Shown here: piece after piece, positions 1 through 9,141 of the stretch
Layout: each line of letters opens with the position of its first letter
Numbering within the stretch: the first letter of the stretch is position 1
Source: Pontiellaceae bacterium B1224
Lineage (GTDB): Bacteria; Verrucomicrobiota; Kiritimatiellia; Kiritimatiellales; Pontiellaceae
DNA: 64,000 bases
Direction: 5' to 3'
Assembly: GCA_029432815.1 (NCBI GenBank)
Contig: JAROBA010000010.1
Coordinates: forward strand, 62,001 to 126,000
Notes under the pieces: model-generated
Seen by the model: the letters and a program-made list of their open reading frames with translations, nothing else
The model's database searches: none
What the model was told of the DNA's origin: nothing
Made by a program: the position numbers and the translations under genes

Positions 1-207
1 CTGCTTTCCCCGTGGGTTGAAGATCTGGAGCTGGGTTATTTTGATGCTGAAAATAATACGTGGGAGTACGAATCTTCCGCGGACGAAGAATATAAATCAT
101 CGGGTAAGCCTCCCGGGGCGCTACGTATTGTGTTTAATCAAAATGGGCGGAAAAAGACGCGTAATATCCGTCTGCTCCGCCACGACCGCCATGTACTTGT
201 TTACTAA
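1..207 (+). CDS. gspJ: Type II secretion pseudopilin GspJ, C-terminal part
   Basis: The window opens inside a gene read in frame 1 that ends with TAA at 205-207, leaving 68 residues. The residues include VEDLELGYFD, an acidic stretch, and the pattern PGALRIVF, which match the C-terminal beta-region of GspJ minor pseudopilins. GspJ forms the tip of the type II secretion pseudopilus with GspI and GspK. It sits directly upstream of gspK and overlaps its proposed start by 17 bases, as expected for the gspIJK cluster. The 5' part lies outside the window, so the prepilin signal cannot be seen. Confidence 0.72.
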   Translation: MLSPWVEDLELGYFDAENNTWEYESSADEEYKSSGKPPGALRIVFNQNGRKKTRNIRLLRHDRHVLVY

Positions 208-1282
208 TCCATCTGAAAAACGGCGCGAAGGTGCCGTACTGCTGATTGTGCTCGGAGTCATCCTGCTCGCAAGCTGGATGCTGGTGCAGATCATTGCACG
301 GGTTGGCGAAGAGATGGCTTTGCGTGGGGAAGATGAACAGAACGATGCCCTTCAGGCATCCGCTTTCCAATCCTTGGAAATCACGCTGGGTGTTCTTGCA
401 GAAATCAAAGTGCTCGATGGTGGCCTCTACAGTCCCGTACAGGGGTGGGGCAATCCATTGGCCTATGCCGGCTTTGCATCCCATGCTGTTTCGAATGAAC
501 TGGGGTTCGTAGAAGACGACGAGCTGGAGGTTGGGGGCGTCGATGAAATTGTTCCGTTTGCATTTCCTCCCGGTATTCAGGTTGCGGTGGAGCTTCGCGA
601 TGAATCGGGCCGTTTTCCGCTTAACACGACGTCTGAAGAGCGGTGGAAGTTGCTGTTTGAAGAAATGGAGATTCAGTCTTCCGATGCCGCGATACTGACA
701 GACAGCCTGCTGGACTGGATTGATGCCGACGATGAAACTCGGTTAAACGGCGCAGAAAACGGAACGTATCAGCGGCGCGATCCCGCCTACCTTCCGGCGA
801 ATGCGCCGATTGCGAATCTATTGGATCTTCAGTTGATCGAAGGATTCGATCGTCTGTTCTTTGATGAAGAAGGCATTCCGAATGATCTGTACCGTACCTT
901 TAAGGAGTGCGTTACCGTAATCAATTGTGAAGCCGTGAACCTGAATGCCGCTCATCCGCTGGTGCTTGAGGTGATGGGCGAAGAACTCGATTTTGAACCC
1001 GAACGAATTACCGATTATATGGCCGGTATTGACATGGAACCGGGGACGCTGGATGACAATGTCCTGCGTCCGGGACTCGACGATCCCGACCTGCCAACGG
1101 ACAACGAAGGCGAGCCCCTCGATTTAAGCACAACCAGCCGTTTTCTAACGGTCTACATTTCCGCGATGTCCGGAGGAACGGTCTTTAATCTTTCCGCACG
1201 CCTCGATACAGAGACGCCTTCTGAACATCATATCTATCCGATGACGATTCTGGATTTACAGACGAAAGGGTCAACCCTGTGA
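191..1282 (+). CDS. gspK: Type II secretion minor pseudopilin GspK
   Basis: GspK is the capping minor pseudopilin of the type II secretion pseudopilus in the inner membrane and periplasm. From the ATG at 191 the protein has 363 residues and begins with a short basic leader (EKRREG), followed by the hydrophobic segment AVLLIVLGVILLASWML. Cleavage would fall after that Gly. Like other GspK proteins it lacks the Glu at mature position 5 found in major pilins. The acidic segment LLDWIDADDETR resembles the calcium-binding region of GspK. The open frame extends back to 17, but that extension overlaps the gspJ end and is not pilin-like, so 191 is preferred. It overlaps the next gene by 4 bases. Confidence 0.85.
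   Translation: MYLFTNPSEKRREGAVLLIVLGVILLASWMLVQIIARVGEEMALRGEDEQNDALQASAFQSLEITLGVLAEIKVLDGGLYSPVQGWGNPLAYAGFASHAVSNELGFVEDDELEVGGVDEIVPFAFPPGIQVAVELRDESGRFPLNTTSEERWKLLFEEMEIQSSDAAILTDSLLDWIDADDETRLNGAENGTYQRRDPAYLPANAPIANLLDLQLIEGFDRLFFDEEGIPNDLYRTFKECVTVINCEAVNLNAAHPLVLEVMGEELDFEPERITDYMAGIDMEPGTLDDNVLRPGLDDPDLPTDNEGEPLDLSTTSRFLTVYISAMSGGTVFNLSARLDTETPSEHHIYPMTILDLQTKGSTL
365..379. repeat. Palindrome TTCCAR-N3-YTGGAA, copy 1
   Basis: Exact copy with spacer TCC, inside gspK, read as FQSLE. Confidence 0.9.
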
Positions 1283-2487
1283 CCGAAAAACCATTAAAAA
1301 CAGAAAATAAAACCATTGTTCCAATGACGCCCGATCCGGTGCGATTGGTGCCTTCGGCGCGGTTTATTGTCGAGACGCTGGAACTGCCACCCGGTATTTC
1401 GCCACGCGACACGCCGGGCTTTCTGGAAGGTGAGGTCGAAGAACGATCTCTTTTCGCGCTTGAATCCACGTCGTGGGGCTATATGGAAACCCGAAAAAAG
1501 GGTTCCCCTGTTTCAATCCTTTTGTATTCAGCATTCCGGGATCAGGTAAACGGCGAAAGCGATCCGCATTACGCAGAGCGCCACGCGGTGCTTCCGGGCT
1601 TTGCAGCATTGGTCGGCCGAACCTGGCGGAAGACAACCTGGGTCACGCTGCTGGAACCGGCGTGCGTCACGCTGGTTCGCATTCCGGCTCGTTCCGGAAT
1701 TCCGAATTTTGTGCGCAGTCTGTATGGCAAGCGATTGGATGACGATTTGCTTACGGCCTGGGCTTTGCGCGATACGCTGTTGAATGACGTGGAAGTGTTG
1801 GAAGATGAGTGCATCGAAGAAGGACTGGTTCGATGCAAAAATCCTTCCAATGATCGGAAAGGCGGGGTGGTTTTCCCGCTCGAACGCTGTCTCGCTCCCG
1901 ACGAAAGCTGGAAACGGTTTGGCAGTGGGAAGCTCCTTTCGGAAGCAACCTTACGGGCCGCCGATGTTCGGGATTCGCATTTTCTGAATCAGATGAGAAA
2001 CCGCCGCAGGGCAGCCCGGCAATTGAATACATTTCTTCGACTGGCCGCTTTGTTGTTAATCGGGCTGAGCTTCTTTCAGTTTCGATATATTCAATTGAAG
2101 AAAAAAACGGAACAGCTTTCGGAGCAGCTTGCCACGCAGCGCCCGGTTGTTGCGGCACTGCAGCAACAGGAGGCCTTGGCAAAATCGGCAGGCCGGCTTT
2201 CGGATCCTCCGCTTGAAATTTTTACGTGGCTGACGGCGGTGAACGATGTCCGTCCGCAAAACATTTCGTTTCTGAGTACCTATGCCGATCGTGACGGGAA
2301 TCTCGGGTTTTCCGGAGAAGCCCCCAGCGTGGCCGAAGTGAATACGTTTCGGGATGGACTGAATCAGACAAACAGCTTCAGTGAGGTCGATACCAAAGAA
2401 ATCAGCAGTGCAAAACGCGGCGTCAAATTCAGCATACAGGTCAAGATGAATATCGATCAACTAACACAGAAAGGAGGCGATGCATAA
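1279..2487 (+). CDS. gspL: Type II secretion inner-membrane protein GspL-like
   Basis: GspL is the bitopic platform protein that links the cytoplasmic ATPase GspE to GspM and the pseudopilus. The protein has 402 residues: a cytoplasmic part of about 245 residues in place of the actin-like domain, one membrane segment at about 250-268 (LRLAALLLIGLSFFQF), a short coiled coil, and a PilN-like periplasmic domain at about 300-395. The sequence is divergent and the call rests strongly on topology and on its place between gspK and gspM. The start is GTG at 1279, overlapping the gspK stop as GTGA, which implies translational coupling. Confidence 0.75.
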   Translation: MTEKPLKTENKTIVPMTPDPVRLVPSARFIVETLELPPGISPRDTPGFLEGEVEERSLFALESTSWGYMETRKKGSPVSILLYSAFRDQVNGESDPHYAERHAVLPGFAALVGRTWRKTTWVTLLEPACVTLVRIPARSGIPNFVRSLYGKRLDDDLLTAWALRDTLLNDVEVLEDECIEEGLVRCKNPSNDRKGGVVFPLERCLAPDESWKRFGSGKLLSEATLRAADVRDSHFLNQMRNRRRAARQLNTFLRLAALLLIGLSFFQFRYIQLKKKTEQLSEQLATQRPVVAALQQQEALAKSAGRLSDPPLEIFTWLTAVNDVRPQNISFLSTYADRDGNLGFSGEAPSVAEVNTFRDGLNQTNSFSEVDTKEISSAKRGVKFSIQVKMNIDQLTQKGGDA

Positions 2488-3038
2488 TGCTTAAACTTCT
2501 TTCCCGTATTTCCTCTCGCGAACGCATTATGCTGGCCGCTCTGGTGCTGGTTGGTTCCATGATTTGGTTGAGCAGTCTATGGCGGAACTGGGAATCGGTT
2601 TCGGTTCGGTATCGTAAGGTGAAGCTTGAGCTCGATCAACAGTCCGTCTGGCTGGATAATGCCGACCGCTTTGAAAATGAACTGGAAGATTCGCTGGACC
2701 AGCTTGATCCGGATAAGACCTACAACGATGCGGAATTAATTGCCCTGATTGACAGCCTGGCACGGGAGCATAAGGTTTCTCACGATCTAGGCACGCCCAC
2801 GACCATTGAAGGAGAGTTGTTTCTTCAGCACACCCTGAAAGTCAGTGTTAAGAATGTGCCGTTGCCTAGGTTGATTGATTTCGAACGGAGTCTTGCAACC
2901 CGCTATCCGTATGCCTCGCTGGAAGATTTTTCAATTTCCGCCAATAAGGCCGATCCCCGGCTTCTGAATGCGCGCTTAACCATTAGTGCCTACCAATTGA
3001 CCACCGAAGAGGATTATTCGAATGCCCTTTTCGATTAG
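2487..3038 (+). CDS. gspM: Type II secretion inner-membrane protein GspM-like
   Basis: GspM is a small bitopic inner-membrane protein that pairs with GspL. This 183-residue protein has a short cytoplasmic N terminus, a membrane segment at about 14-31 (IMLAALVLVGSMIWLSSL), a coiled-coil stretch rich in E, D and L, and a ferredoxin-like alpha/beta C-terminal domain resembling GspM/PilO. Its ATG shares a base with the gspL stop (TAATG), so the two are probably co-translated. The sequence is too divergent to exclude a PilO-type name; operon position favours GspM. Confidence 0.72.
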   Translation: MLKLLSRISSRERIMLAALVLVGSMIWLSSLWRNWESVSVRYRKVKLELDQQSVWLDNADRFENELEDSLDQLDPDKTYNDAELIALIDSLAREHKVSHDLGTPTTIEGELFLQHTLKVSVKNVPLPRLIDFERSLATRYPYASLEDFSISANKADPRLLNARLTISAYQLTTEEDYSNALFD

Positions 3039-3057
3039 ATTTTAAGAAGGAAATCCT

Positions 3058-6000
3058 ATGAATAAACAATCAATCATTATTTTCGCTGCTTTGGCCCTGG
3101 CCTCCTCAACGCTGCATGCTCAAACCAATTCAGTGACGCCACCCCGAATTGTGGCGATGCCGATTGAATCGCTTGATCCTGCTGAAGAGATCGGACCGAT
3201 TGTACTTCAAAAAATGCCGATCGAACAGGTGTTTGAGCTGCTTCAGACCTATAGCGGCCGGGTGATCATTCCTGCTGCCGGTTTGCCGAAAACGTCCTTC
3301 ACGTTTAAAAGCTCCGAAAAGATGCGCCGCGATGAAGCCATTCTCGCCATGGAAACCCTGCTTAATTTAAACGGCATCCTGCTGGTGCCGCGAAAGAACG
3401 GCTTTCTCGAAGCGATCCCTCATAAACAGGCGCTGCGGCATGGACCGATTATGCAGGATGGAGAGGTGCTGGCGAGCGGTGCAGAACAACAGGTCTACGG
3501 CCGAATTTTCGAGCTGAATCATTTGGATTCAAAAAGCATGTATAAACAGATTCAAAATCTGCTTTCTCCCGGTGGCCTGGCGAGTGTTTTGAATCTTGAA
3601 TGGCGCAATTCGCTGCTTGTTTTTGATACCGATCAAAATCTCGATGCGCTCGCAACCGTCATCAAAATGCTGGATCAGCCTCCCGGGCATCGCGCGGAAG
3701 TGTATGTGATCCCGATCAAAAACAGCCGGGTATACAGTGTTTATTATGCGTTGCTTCATGCGCAGCGCTATCGCGCAAATGCCGCGCTGTACCGGGCTCG
3801 CTTTCATATCGATAGCGCGGCCAACCATCTGGTGGTGGTCTCTCCGCCGGAAAGCAAACCCTATATTGAAGAGCTGGTTGAAAAGCTGGATCGGGAGATT
3901 GCTCCGCTGACAACGAGCCAGGTGTATACCATCGAAAAGGGAAATCTCCGCACGATCTATAGCATCCTGCTCGGAATGATCCGCCATCAGCAATCGCAGT
4001 TTGGTAAGCGCGGTTTCCAAAGTTCGGAAACCTACCGCATTACACAGGATTTAAATGAGCCGGACACCATGGCTGAAACAGAGCCGGTTGAAACCCCGCC
4101 GGTTGAAACGGTGGTTTCAGAAATCAGTGCCGATGCCGCAAGCACAGCTGAGTTGCAGTTCAGCCCTTATATGGGGGTATGGCTGGATTATCAGAATAAT
4201 GCGTTGGTCGCGTACGGAACTCCGGCAGATTTGCGACGGGTTGGAGAACTGATTAAAAAGCTGGACCGGGAAACAGCGCCGTATACCAGCAGTGAAATCA
4301 TTAAGCTTAAACATGCCTATGCCGCCGGTCTGGGAAATTTGGTGAACCACATGGTGAATGTACAGCGCAACCTGTTTGCAAGGCAGGGACTCAGCAGCGG
4401 TGAAGTGCGGGAGGGGCAGGCGAGCGATGTTGCTGAAGATGCCTTTGAATTCAGCCCATACACGTATATCTGGACTGAACGGGCCAACAACGCCATTGTG
4501 GTGTATGGAACCCGGTCGGATATTGACCGGATTAAATCCATCATTTCGCTGATGGATGTGGCGCAAACCCCGGTTACACGCAGCAAAACGATTCCGGTTA
4601 AAAACACGCAGGCCACTACGGTGGCCAGCATGATCGGACGTATTATTTCCATGCAGCGATATCTTTATCAGCGCGCGGGGTTATATATCGGGGAGCCTCG
4701 CGATGCTGGAACGGCGCAGAGCGAAGGAAGCTCTATGGAGGTCGGGTTTGAGTTCACTCCGTATGCAATGGTGACGGCCGACCGAACCGGAAACTCGCTG
4801 TTTATCTACGGAACAGATCGGGACATCCAACGAGTGGAAGAATTGCTGGTTGATCTCGACCGGGAAAGCGCACCGATTACCAAGAGTAAAGTGTACTATT
4901 TAAAACATGCTGAAGCGTATAGCCTGAGCAGAATCGTGTCGCAGGTGATTGCCTCGCAACGCAGAATTTTCGAACGCCGCGGTCTGCGTTCGGGGGAAGA
5001 ATCTGCAGCAATGGATACTGAAATGAGCATGGGCTTTGAGTTCAGCGAATTTGCCACCATTGTTGCCGACCGAAGAAGCAACAGCCTTTTGTTCTATGGT
5101 ACCGATTCCGATATTACGCGTGTTGATGCCATGATTGAAGAAACAGATATTGCGGTTGAACCCATTACGGGTAGCCGGGTATTCCCACTGAAGCATGCGG
5201 AAGCTAATAATCTGTCACGCGTGTTGCAGCTCATTGTTACCAGTCAGCGAAGAGCCATGCAGTCGGTAGAATCTTCCAGCGAAAAAGTAAAGAACACGCA
5301 GAATAATGATGACAGCCTGAGCGCCGAAGGAGAGCTCGCTTTGCAGTTCAGTCCCTTCCTTTCGATTGTCCCTGATGCGCGTAATAATGCGCTGATTGTT
5401 TACGGCACGCATGGTGATCTGAAACATGTGGCTTCGTTGGTTGAGCAAACTGATGTGGAGGTCGCCCCGCTGACCCGCAGTCAGGTTTTCTTTCTGGAAA
5501 ATGCAAAGGCGAATACGCTGTCTTCAATTTTAACCCGAATGATTCGCAGTCAGCAGACTGCAATGCGGTTGGTGCAATCGCGTTTTCGTGCCGTGCAATA
5601 TCCGGGGGAAGAGGGAGAGAATGCCGGGCCCATACTTTATGATCCGAATCAATCGATGCAGTTCAGCCCGTATGTTTCTGTGGTTCCCAATGATCGGAAC
5701 AACTCTTTATTGATCTATGGTACGGAGGAAGATATTCGCCAGTTGGATGAGATTATTAAGCAAAATGATATTGTCGTTGCTCCCCGTACACAGAGCCGCA
5801 TTTTTTATATTCGCCATGCCGATGCAAACGATGTGGTACGGACGATTAACCCGTTGATCACATCGCAGCAACGGGTGCGTGAACGTGAGGCAACACTCCG
5901 CCGGTTCTACCGAAAAAGCGGCGGCGATTTGGAAGATCCCTTGTTGGATGCACCGGAAATGCTGAGCGGGGACGCGCTGCCAGAGACGCAGGATGTGGGT

Positions 6001-7086
6001 ATGGATTTTGATGAAGATCTTCAGTTCAGTCCCTATGTCACTCTGTCGGCCGATGATCGAAGTAATTCAATTCTCGTGTACGGAACCCCGTTTGATCTCG
6101 AGCAGGTTGAAAATCTGATTGAACGGGTGGATCGCGTTCTGCCTCAGGTTCAGATTGAAGTTGTGATTGCCGAAGTGATGCTCGAAAACGGACAGGTTTC
6201 CGGGTTGGATTCCTTCGGTGTCAGTTACGATAATCCCTTCCCGTTTCAGGTTGACGGGGCCGCTGCGGGCGGCGTTGCAAGTCGGGGCGGTATACTCGGG
6301 CAAACGGCTGAAATAGATGCCGGCGAAGGAGCGGCTGGAGATATCGGCATCGGATTAAATCCGTTCAGCCTTCAGATGGTATTCCGTACGGCCAAAGAAG
6401 ATGGCAAGGTCCGTATTCTTTCCGCGCCAACGATCACGACGAGTCATAATCGTCCGGCCAGCATTAATGTCGGCGAAGCCCGGCCCATCATCACCAGTTC
6501 CACCTCCACATTGAATAATAGCGACACTTCCCGTTCAACGGTGGAATACCGTGATATCGGTATCGAACTGAAGGTCGTTCCTTTGGTGAGCGATCAGGGC
6601 TATATCCAGATGGATATTGAACAAACGGTTGAAACGGTTATTGGCACGCAAACCATTGATAACAACGAGCAGCCAATCATTGGAACACGGCGCGCGAATT
6701 CATTTGTCAGTGTTCGGGATCAACAGATCATCGTGATGGGCGGGCTCCAATCAGAAACCACGATCAAGACGGAAGGCAAGGTTTGGATTCTGGGTGATAT
6801 CCCGTTGCTTGGACGTCTTTTCCGTCCCAAGAAGGATGAATCAACGGTTCGGGAACTGATCATTTTCATTCGCCCGCAACTGGTTTCGGATACCAGCACA
6901 CAGACGTTAATGGAACAGTTGGTTGAGGAGCCGGGGCTGGCATCTGGAGATGCGCTTATTTATCTCGAGAACAATCAGTTTGACGGACAGCTTGCACGGG
7001 TTGAAAAAGGTCGAAAGCTTTCCGACAGCTCCACAAACGAAGTAGCTGAAGTGGTTATTGAAGTGGAGGGTTCAGATGAGAAATAA
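3058..7086 (+). CDS. gspD: Oversized type II secretion secretin GspD with repeated N domains
   Basis: GspD forms the outer-membrane channel of type II secretion. A signal peptide (MNKQSIIIFAALALASSTLHAQ) is followed by an N0-like domain at about 45-123, two N1/N2-like modules at about 143-285, seven tandem N-type repeats at about 285-1035, and the secretin domain at about 1035-1290. The secretin core shows VRILSAPTITT, the region DIGIELKVVP, and the terminal IPLLGRLFRP. Each of the seven repeats contains FSP/FTP-like and YGTxxD motifs; the YGT tyrosines are at about residues 386, 483, 584, 680, 782, 887 and 1008. At 1342 residues it is about twice the usual 650-750. The start has an upstream AAGGAAATCCT ribosome site. 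Confidence 0.93.
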   Translation: MNKQSIIIFAALALASSTLHAQTNSVTPPRIVAMPIESLDPAEEIGPIVLQKMPIEQVFELLQTYSGRVIIPAAGLPKTSFTFKSSEKMRRDEAILAMETLLNLNGILLVPRKNGFLEAIPHKQALRHGPIMQDGEVLASGAEQQVYGRIFELNHLDSKSMYKQIQNLLSPGGLASVLNLEWRNSLLVFDTDQNLDALATVIKMLDQPPGHRAEVYVIPIKNSRVYSVYYALLHAQRYRANAALYRARFHIDSAANHLVVVSPPESKPYIEELVEKLDREIAPLTTSQVYTIEKGNLRTIYSILLGMIRHQQSQFGKRGFQSSETYRITQDLNEPDTMAETEPVETPPVETVVSEISADAASTAELQFSPYMGVWLDYQNNALVAYGTPADLRRVGELIKKLDRETAPYTSSEIIKLKHAYAAGLGNLVNHMVNVQRNLFARQGLSSGEVREGQASDVAEDAFEFSPYTYIWTERANNAIVVYGTRSDIDRIKSIISLMDVAQTPVTRSKTIPVKNTQATTVASMIGRIISMQRYLYQRAGLYIGEPRDAGTAQSEGSSMEVGFEFTPYAMVTADRTGNSLFIYGTDRDIQRVEELLVDLDRESAPITKSKVYYLKHAEAYSLSRIVSQVIASQRRIFERRGLRSGEESAAMDTEMSMGFEFSEFATIVADRRSNSLLFYGTDSDITRVDAMIEETDIAVEPITGSRVFPLKHAEANNLSRVLQLIVTSQRRAMQSVESSSEKVKNTQNNDDSLSAEGELALQFSPFLSIVPDARNNALIVYGTHGDLKHVASLVEQTDVEVAPLTRSQVFFLENAKANTLSSILTRMIRSQQTAMRLVQSRFRAVQYPGEEGENAGPILYDPNQSMQFSPYVSVVPNDRNNSLLIYGTEEDIRQLDEIIKQNDIVVAPRTQSRIFYIRHADANDVVRTINPLITSQQRVREREATLRRFYRKSGGDLEDPLLDAPEMLSGDALPETQDVGMDFDEDLQFSPYVTLSADDRSNSILVYGTPFDLEQVENLIERVDRVLPQVQIEVVIAEVMLENGQVSGLDSFGVSYDNPFPFQVDGAAAGGVASRGGILGQTAEIDAGEGAAGDIGIGLNPFSLQMVFRTAKEDGKVRILSAPTITTSHNRPASINVGEARPIITSSTSTLNNSDTSRSTVEYRDIGIELKVVPLVSDQGYIQMDIEQTVETVIGTQTIDNNEQPIIGTRRANSFVSVRDQQIIVMGGLQSETTIKTEGKVWILGDIPLLGRLFRPKKDESTVRELIIFIRPQLVSDTSTQTLMEQLVEEPGLASGDALIYLENNQFDGQLARVEKGRKLSDSSTNEVAEVVIEVEGSDEK

Positions 7087-7429
7087 AAGCTGCTTTATTT
7101 GGCTGTTAGCGCTGTCTGCTGGTCTGGGTTTTGCGGATGAAAAAGAACAACCGTACAAATCACTCATAGATAATTCGCCCTTCCTGACCCCGGCTTTCAG
7201 GGCGAGGCTGGTTAAACACGACTCCACTTCGCTCAAGTTTATCGGGTATACTCAAATTGGAACGATCTGGCATTTTGCGCTGATCGATAAGAAGAGCGGA
7301 AAAACGCTCTGGGTTAAAATCGGTGAAGAATATGACGGCATCAAAATTGAGTCGTTTGATGAAGTGGCGAAGAGCATACATCTGACGATAGCCGACATCG
7401 CCTATGATTTAACCCTGGTAAAGGAGTAG
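7076..7429 (+). CDS. Small exported protein, GspC/PilP-like
   Basis: This 117-residue protein has a signal peptide or membrane anchor (CFIWLLALSAGLGFADE) and a small beta-rich domain with FIGYTQIGTIWHFALIDKK and a C-terminal YDLTLVKE. The pattern of short strands matches the homology-region fold shared by GspC and PilP, the periplasmic clamp proteins that contact the N0 domain of secretins. Its place directly after gspD, in an operon with no other gspC in view, supports that role, but similarity is weak. The ATG at 7076 is preceded by GGAGG at 7064-7068 and lies within the end of gspD; an in-frame ATG at 7058 is less well supported. Confidence 0.6.
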   Translation: MRNKSCFIWLLALSAGLGFADEKEQPYKSLIDNSPFLTPAFRARLVKHDSTSLKFIGYTQIGTIWHFALIDKKSGKTLWVKIGEEYDGIKIESFDEVAKSIHLTIADIAYDLTLVKE

Positions 7430-7435
7430 GTAGAA

Positions 7436-9139
7436 ATGCGTATTGATTCCATTTCGAGCAACTCGGGGCTGGGTAATATTATCGGCCAACTTGATCCAGA
7501 GGCGGAGCGAAGTGTTGAAACCGCAGCACGAGAGGATAAGCTGAACAGCTTATCTTCCGCTACTGGGATCGATGCCCGGGAACTTCTGTCCATGCTGGCT
7601 CATGCCTCCGGCTATCCACTGCTTGCTGCATTTGAACCGGATTTTGAAGAATCGGCAGGTTTTTCCGAGCGGTTAATTCACAGCTGCGGCGCCTTGCCCA
7701 TTCGGCCTCCGGAGGATTGCGATCCGGGAAGCTTGTGCATCGCGACACTTTGGCCGCCGAGCGAGCGGGTCGAACGCTGGGTCTATGCGGTTTGCGGTCG
7801 GGAGGTTCAATGGTTTCTGGTGGAACCTCGGAAACTTATGGCCGTCATCACCAGTAATTTTGGCGTTGGGGCTGCCAGTCTTGACGAGTCCGATACAGAA
7901 GGACTTGCCGGAGCGGTTAAAGAAGACGAGGAAGATGAAAATGCCGCAATCATCCGCTTTGTGAATGATGTCATTCAACAGGCGATGCGTGATCGGGCAA
8001 CCGATATTCACTTCGAGCCGCGAAAAGAACACCTGGACATTCGCTATCGGATTGACGGGCGCTTGGTTCCGGTCAGGGTTCCGTCTAACCTGGTCAATTT
8101 TCAGAGTGCGATTATTTCCCGCATCAAGATCATGTCGCGCATGAATATTTCAGAAAAACGCCGCCCGCAGGATGGTCGTATCACTTACGGAAAAGGACGG
8201 CAGGAAGTGGATGTGCGCGTTTCAACGCTTCCAACGATGTATGGTGAAAGTGTCAGCATGCGTTTGTTGAATGAACAGAGCCAACCGACTTCCATTCAAG
8301 AGCTGGGGTTTCTGCCGGACGATGAAGAGCGCATTAACCGTGTGCTGGATTTGCCGCATGGCATCATGCTGATCACCGGTCCGACGGGCTCAGGAAAGAG
8401 CACCACGCTGGCTTCGTTTATGCGGCAGATTGGCACCCCGGAACGCCGGATCATCACGGTGGAAGATCCCATTGAATATGAAATTCCGCAGATCAATCAG
8501 ACGCAGGTGAATTCCGAAATCGGGCTGACCTTTGCCAGTGCTTTGCGCAGTGTCCTGCGTCAGGATCCGGATGTGATTATGGTGGGGGAGATTCGTGACC
8601 GCGAAACGGCTGATATTGCGGTGCGTGCATCGCTTACCGGACACTTGGTTCTGAGTACGCTTCACACCAACGATGCGCCGGGAGCCATTGTGCGTTTGGT
8701 GGATATGGGGATCGAACCCTTTCTCATCGCATCCTCGGTCAAGATGGTCATTGCGCAGCGGTTGATTCGTCGCCTCTGCCAGCACTGTGCGGTGCCAGAC
8801 ACCACTCCGCCCGAAGTGATTCGCTCTTGTTTAATGGCGCTGGGTATGGATCAGGCGCTGGCCGAAACGGCCGATGGGCTGCGCATGCCATCCGGCTGCG
8901 ATTCCTGCTCCGGGATCGGGTTCCGCGGTCGCGTCGGTATGTTCGAGTTATTGCAGGTGGATGAAACCATTCATTCGTTAATTGTGCAGCGGGCTTCAGC
9001 ACACGATATCCGTCGCCAGGCATTGGCGAACGGCATGCGAAGTCTGCAGGCCTGCGGATGGGAACATGCGGCACGAGGACAGTCTGCCTTGTCGGAAGTC
9101 ATGCGTTATGCCGAGATGGCAGAACATGGTGGGGGATAA
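7436..9139 (+). CDS. gspE: Type II secretion ATPase GspE
   Basis: GspE is the cytoplasmic hexameric ATPase that drives pseudopilus assembly. The 567-residue protein has a divergent N-terminal GspL-binding region to about 150, the N2 domain (RFVNDVIQQAMRDRATDIHFEP), Walker A GPTGSGKST at 315-323, the Asp-box region around 340, Walker B VIMVGEIRD near 379-387, and a His-box LSTLHTNDA. A zinc knuckle is formed by C448, C451, C488 and C491, as in GspE and PilB. It starts 6 bases after the preceding gene and ends 2 bases before gspF. Confidence 0.95.
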   Translation: MRIDSISSNSGLGNIIGQLDPEAERSVETAAREDKLNSLSSATGIDARELLSMLAHASGYPLLAAFEPDFEESAGFSERLIHSCGALPIRPPEDCDPGSLCIATLWPPSERVERWVYAVCGREVQWFLVEPRKLMAVITSNFGVGAASLDESDTEGLAGAVKEDEEDENAAIIRFVNDVIQQAMRDRATDIHFEPRKEHLDIRYRIDGRLVPVRVPSNLVNFQSAIISRIKIMSRMNISEKRRPQDGRITYGKGRQEVDVRVSTLPTMYGESVSMRLLNEQSQPTSIQELGFLPDDEERINRVLDLPHGIMLITGPTGSGKSTTLASFMRQIGTPERRIITVEDPIEYEIPQINQTQVNSEIGLTFASALRSVLRQDPDVIMVGEIRDRETADIAVRASLTGHLVLSTLHTNDAPGAIVRLVDMGIEPFLIASSVKMVIAQRLIRRLCQHCAVPDTTPPEVIRSCLMALGMDQALAETADGLRMPSGCDSCSGIGFRGRVGMFELLQVDETIHSLIVQRASAHDIRRQALANGMRSLQACGWEHAARGQSALSEVMRYAEMAEHGGG

Positions 9140-9141
9140 GT

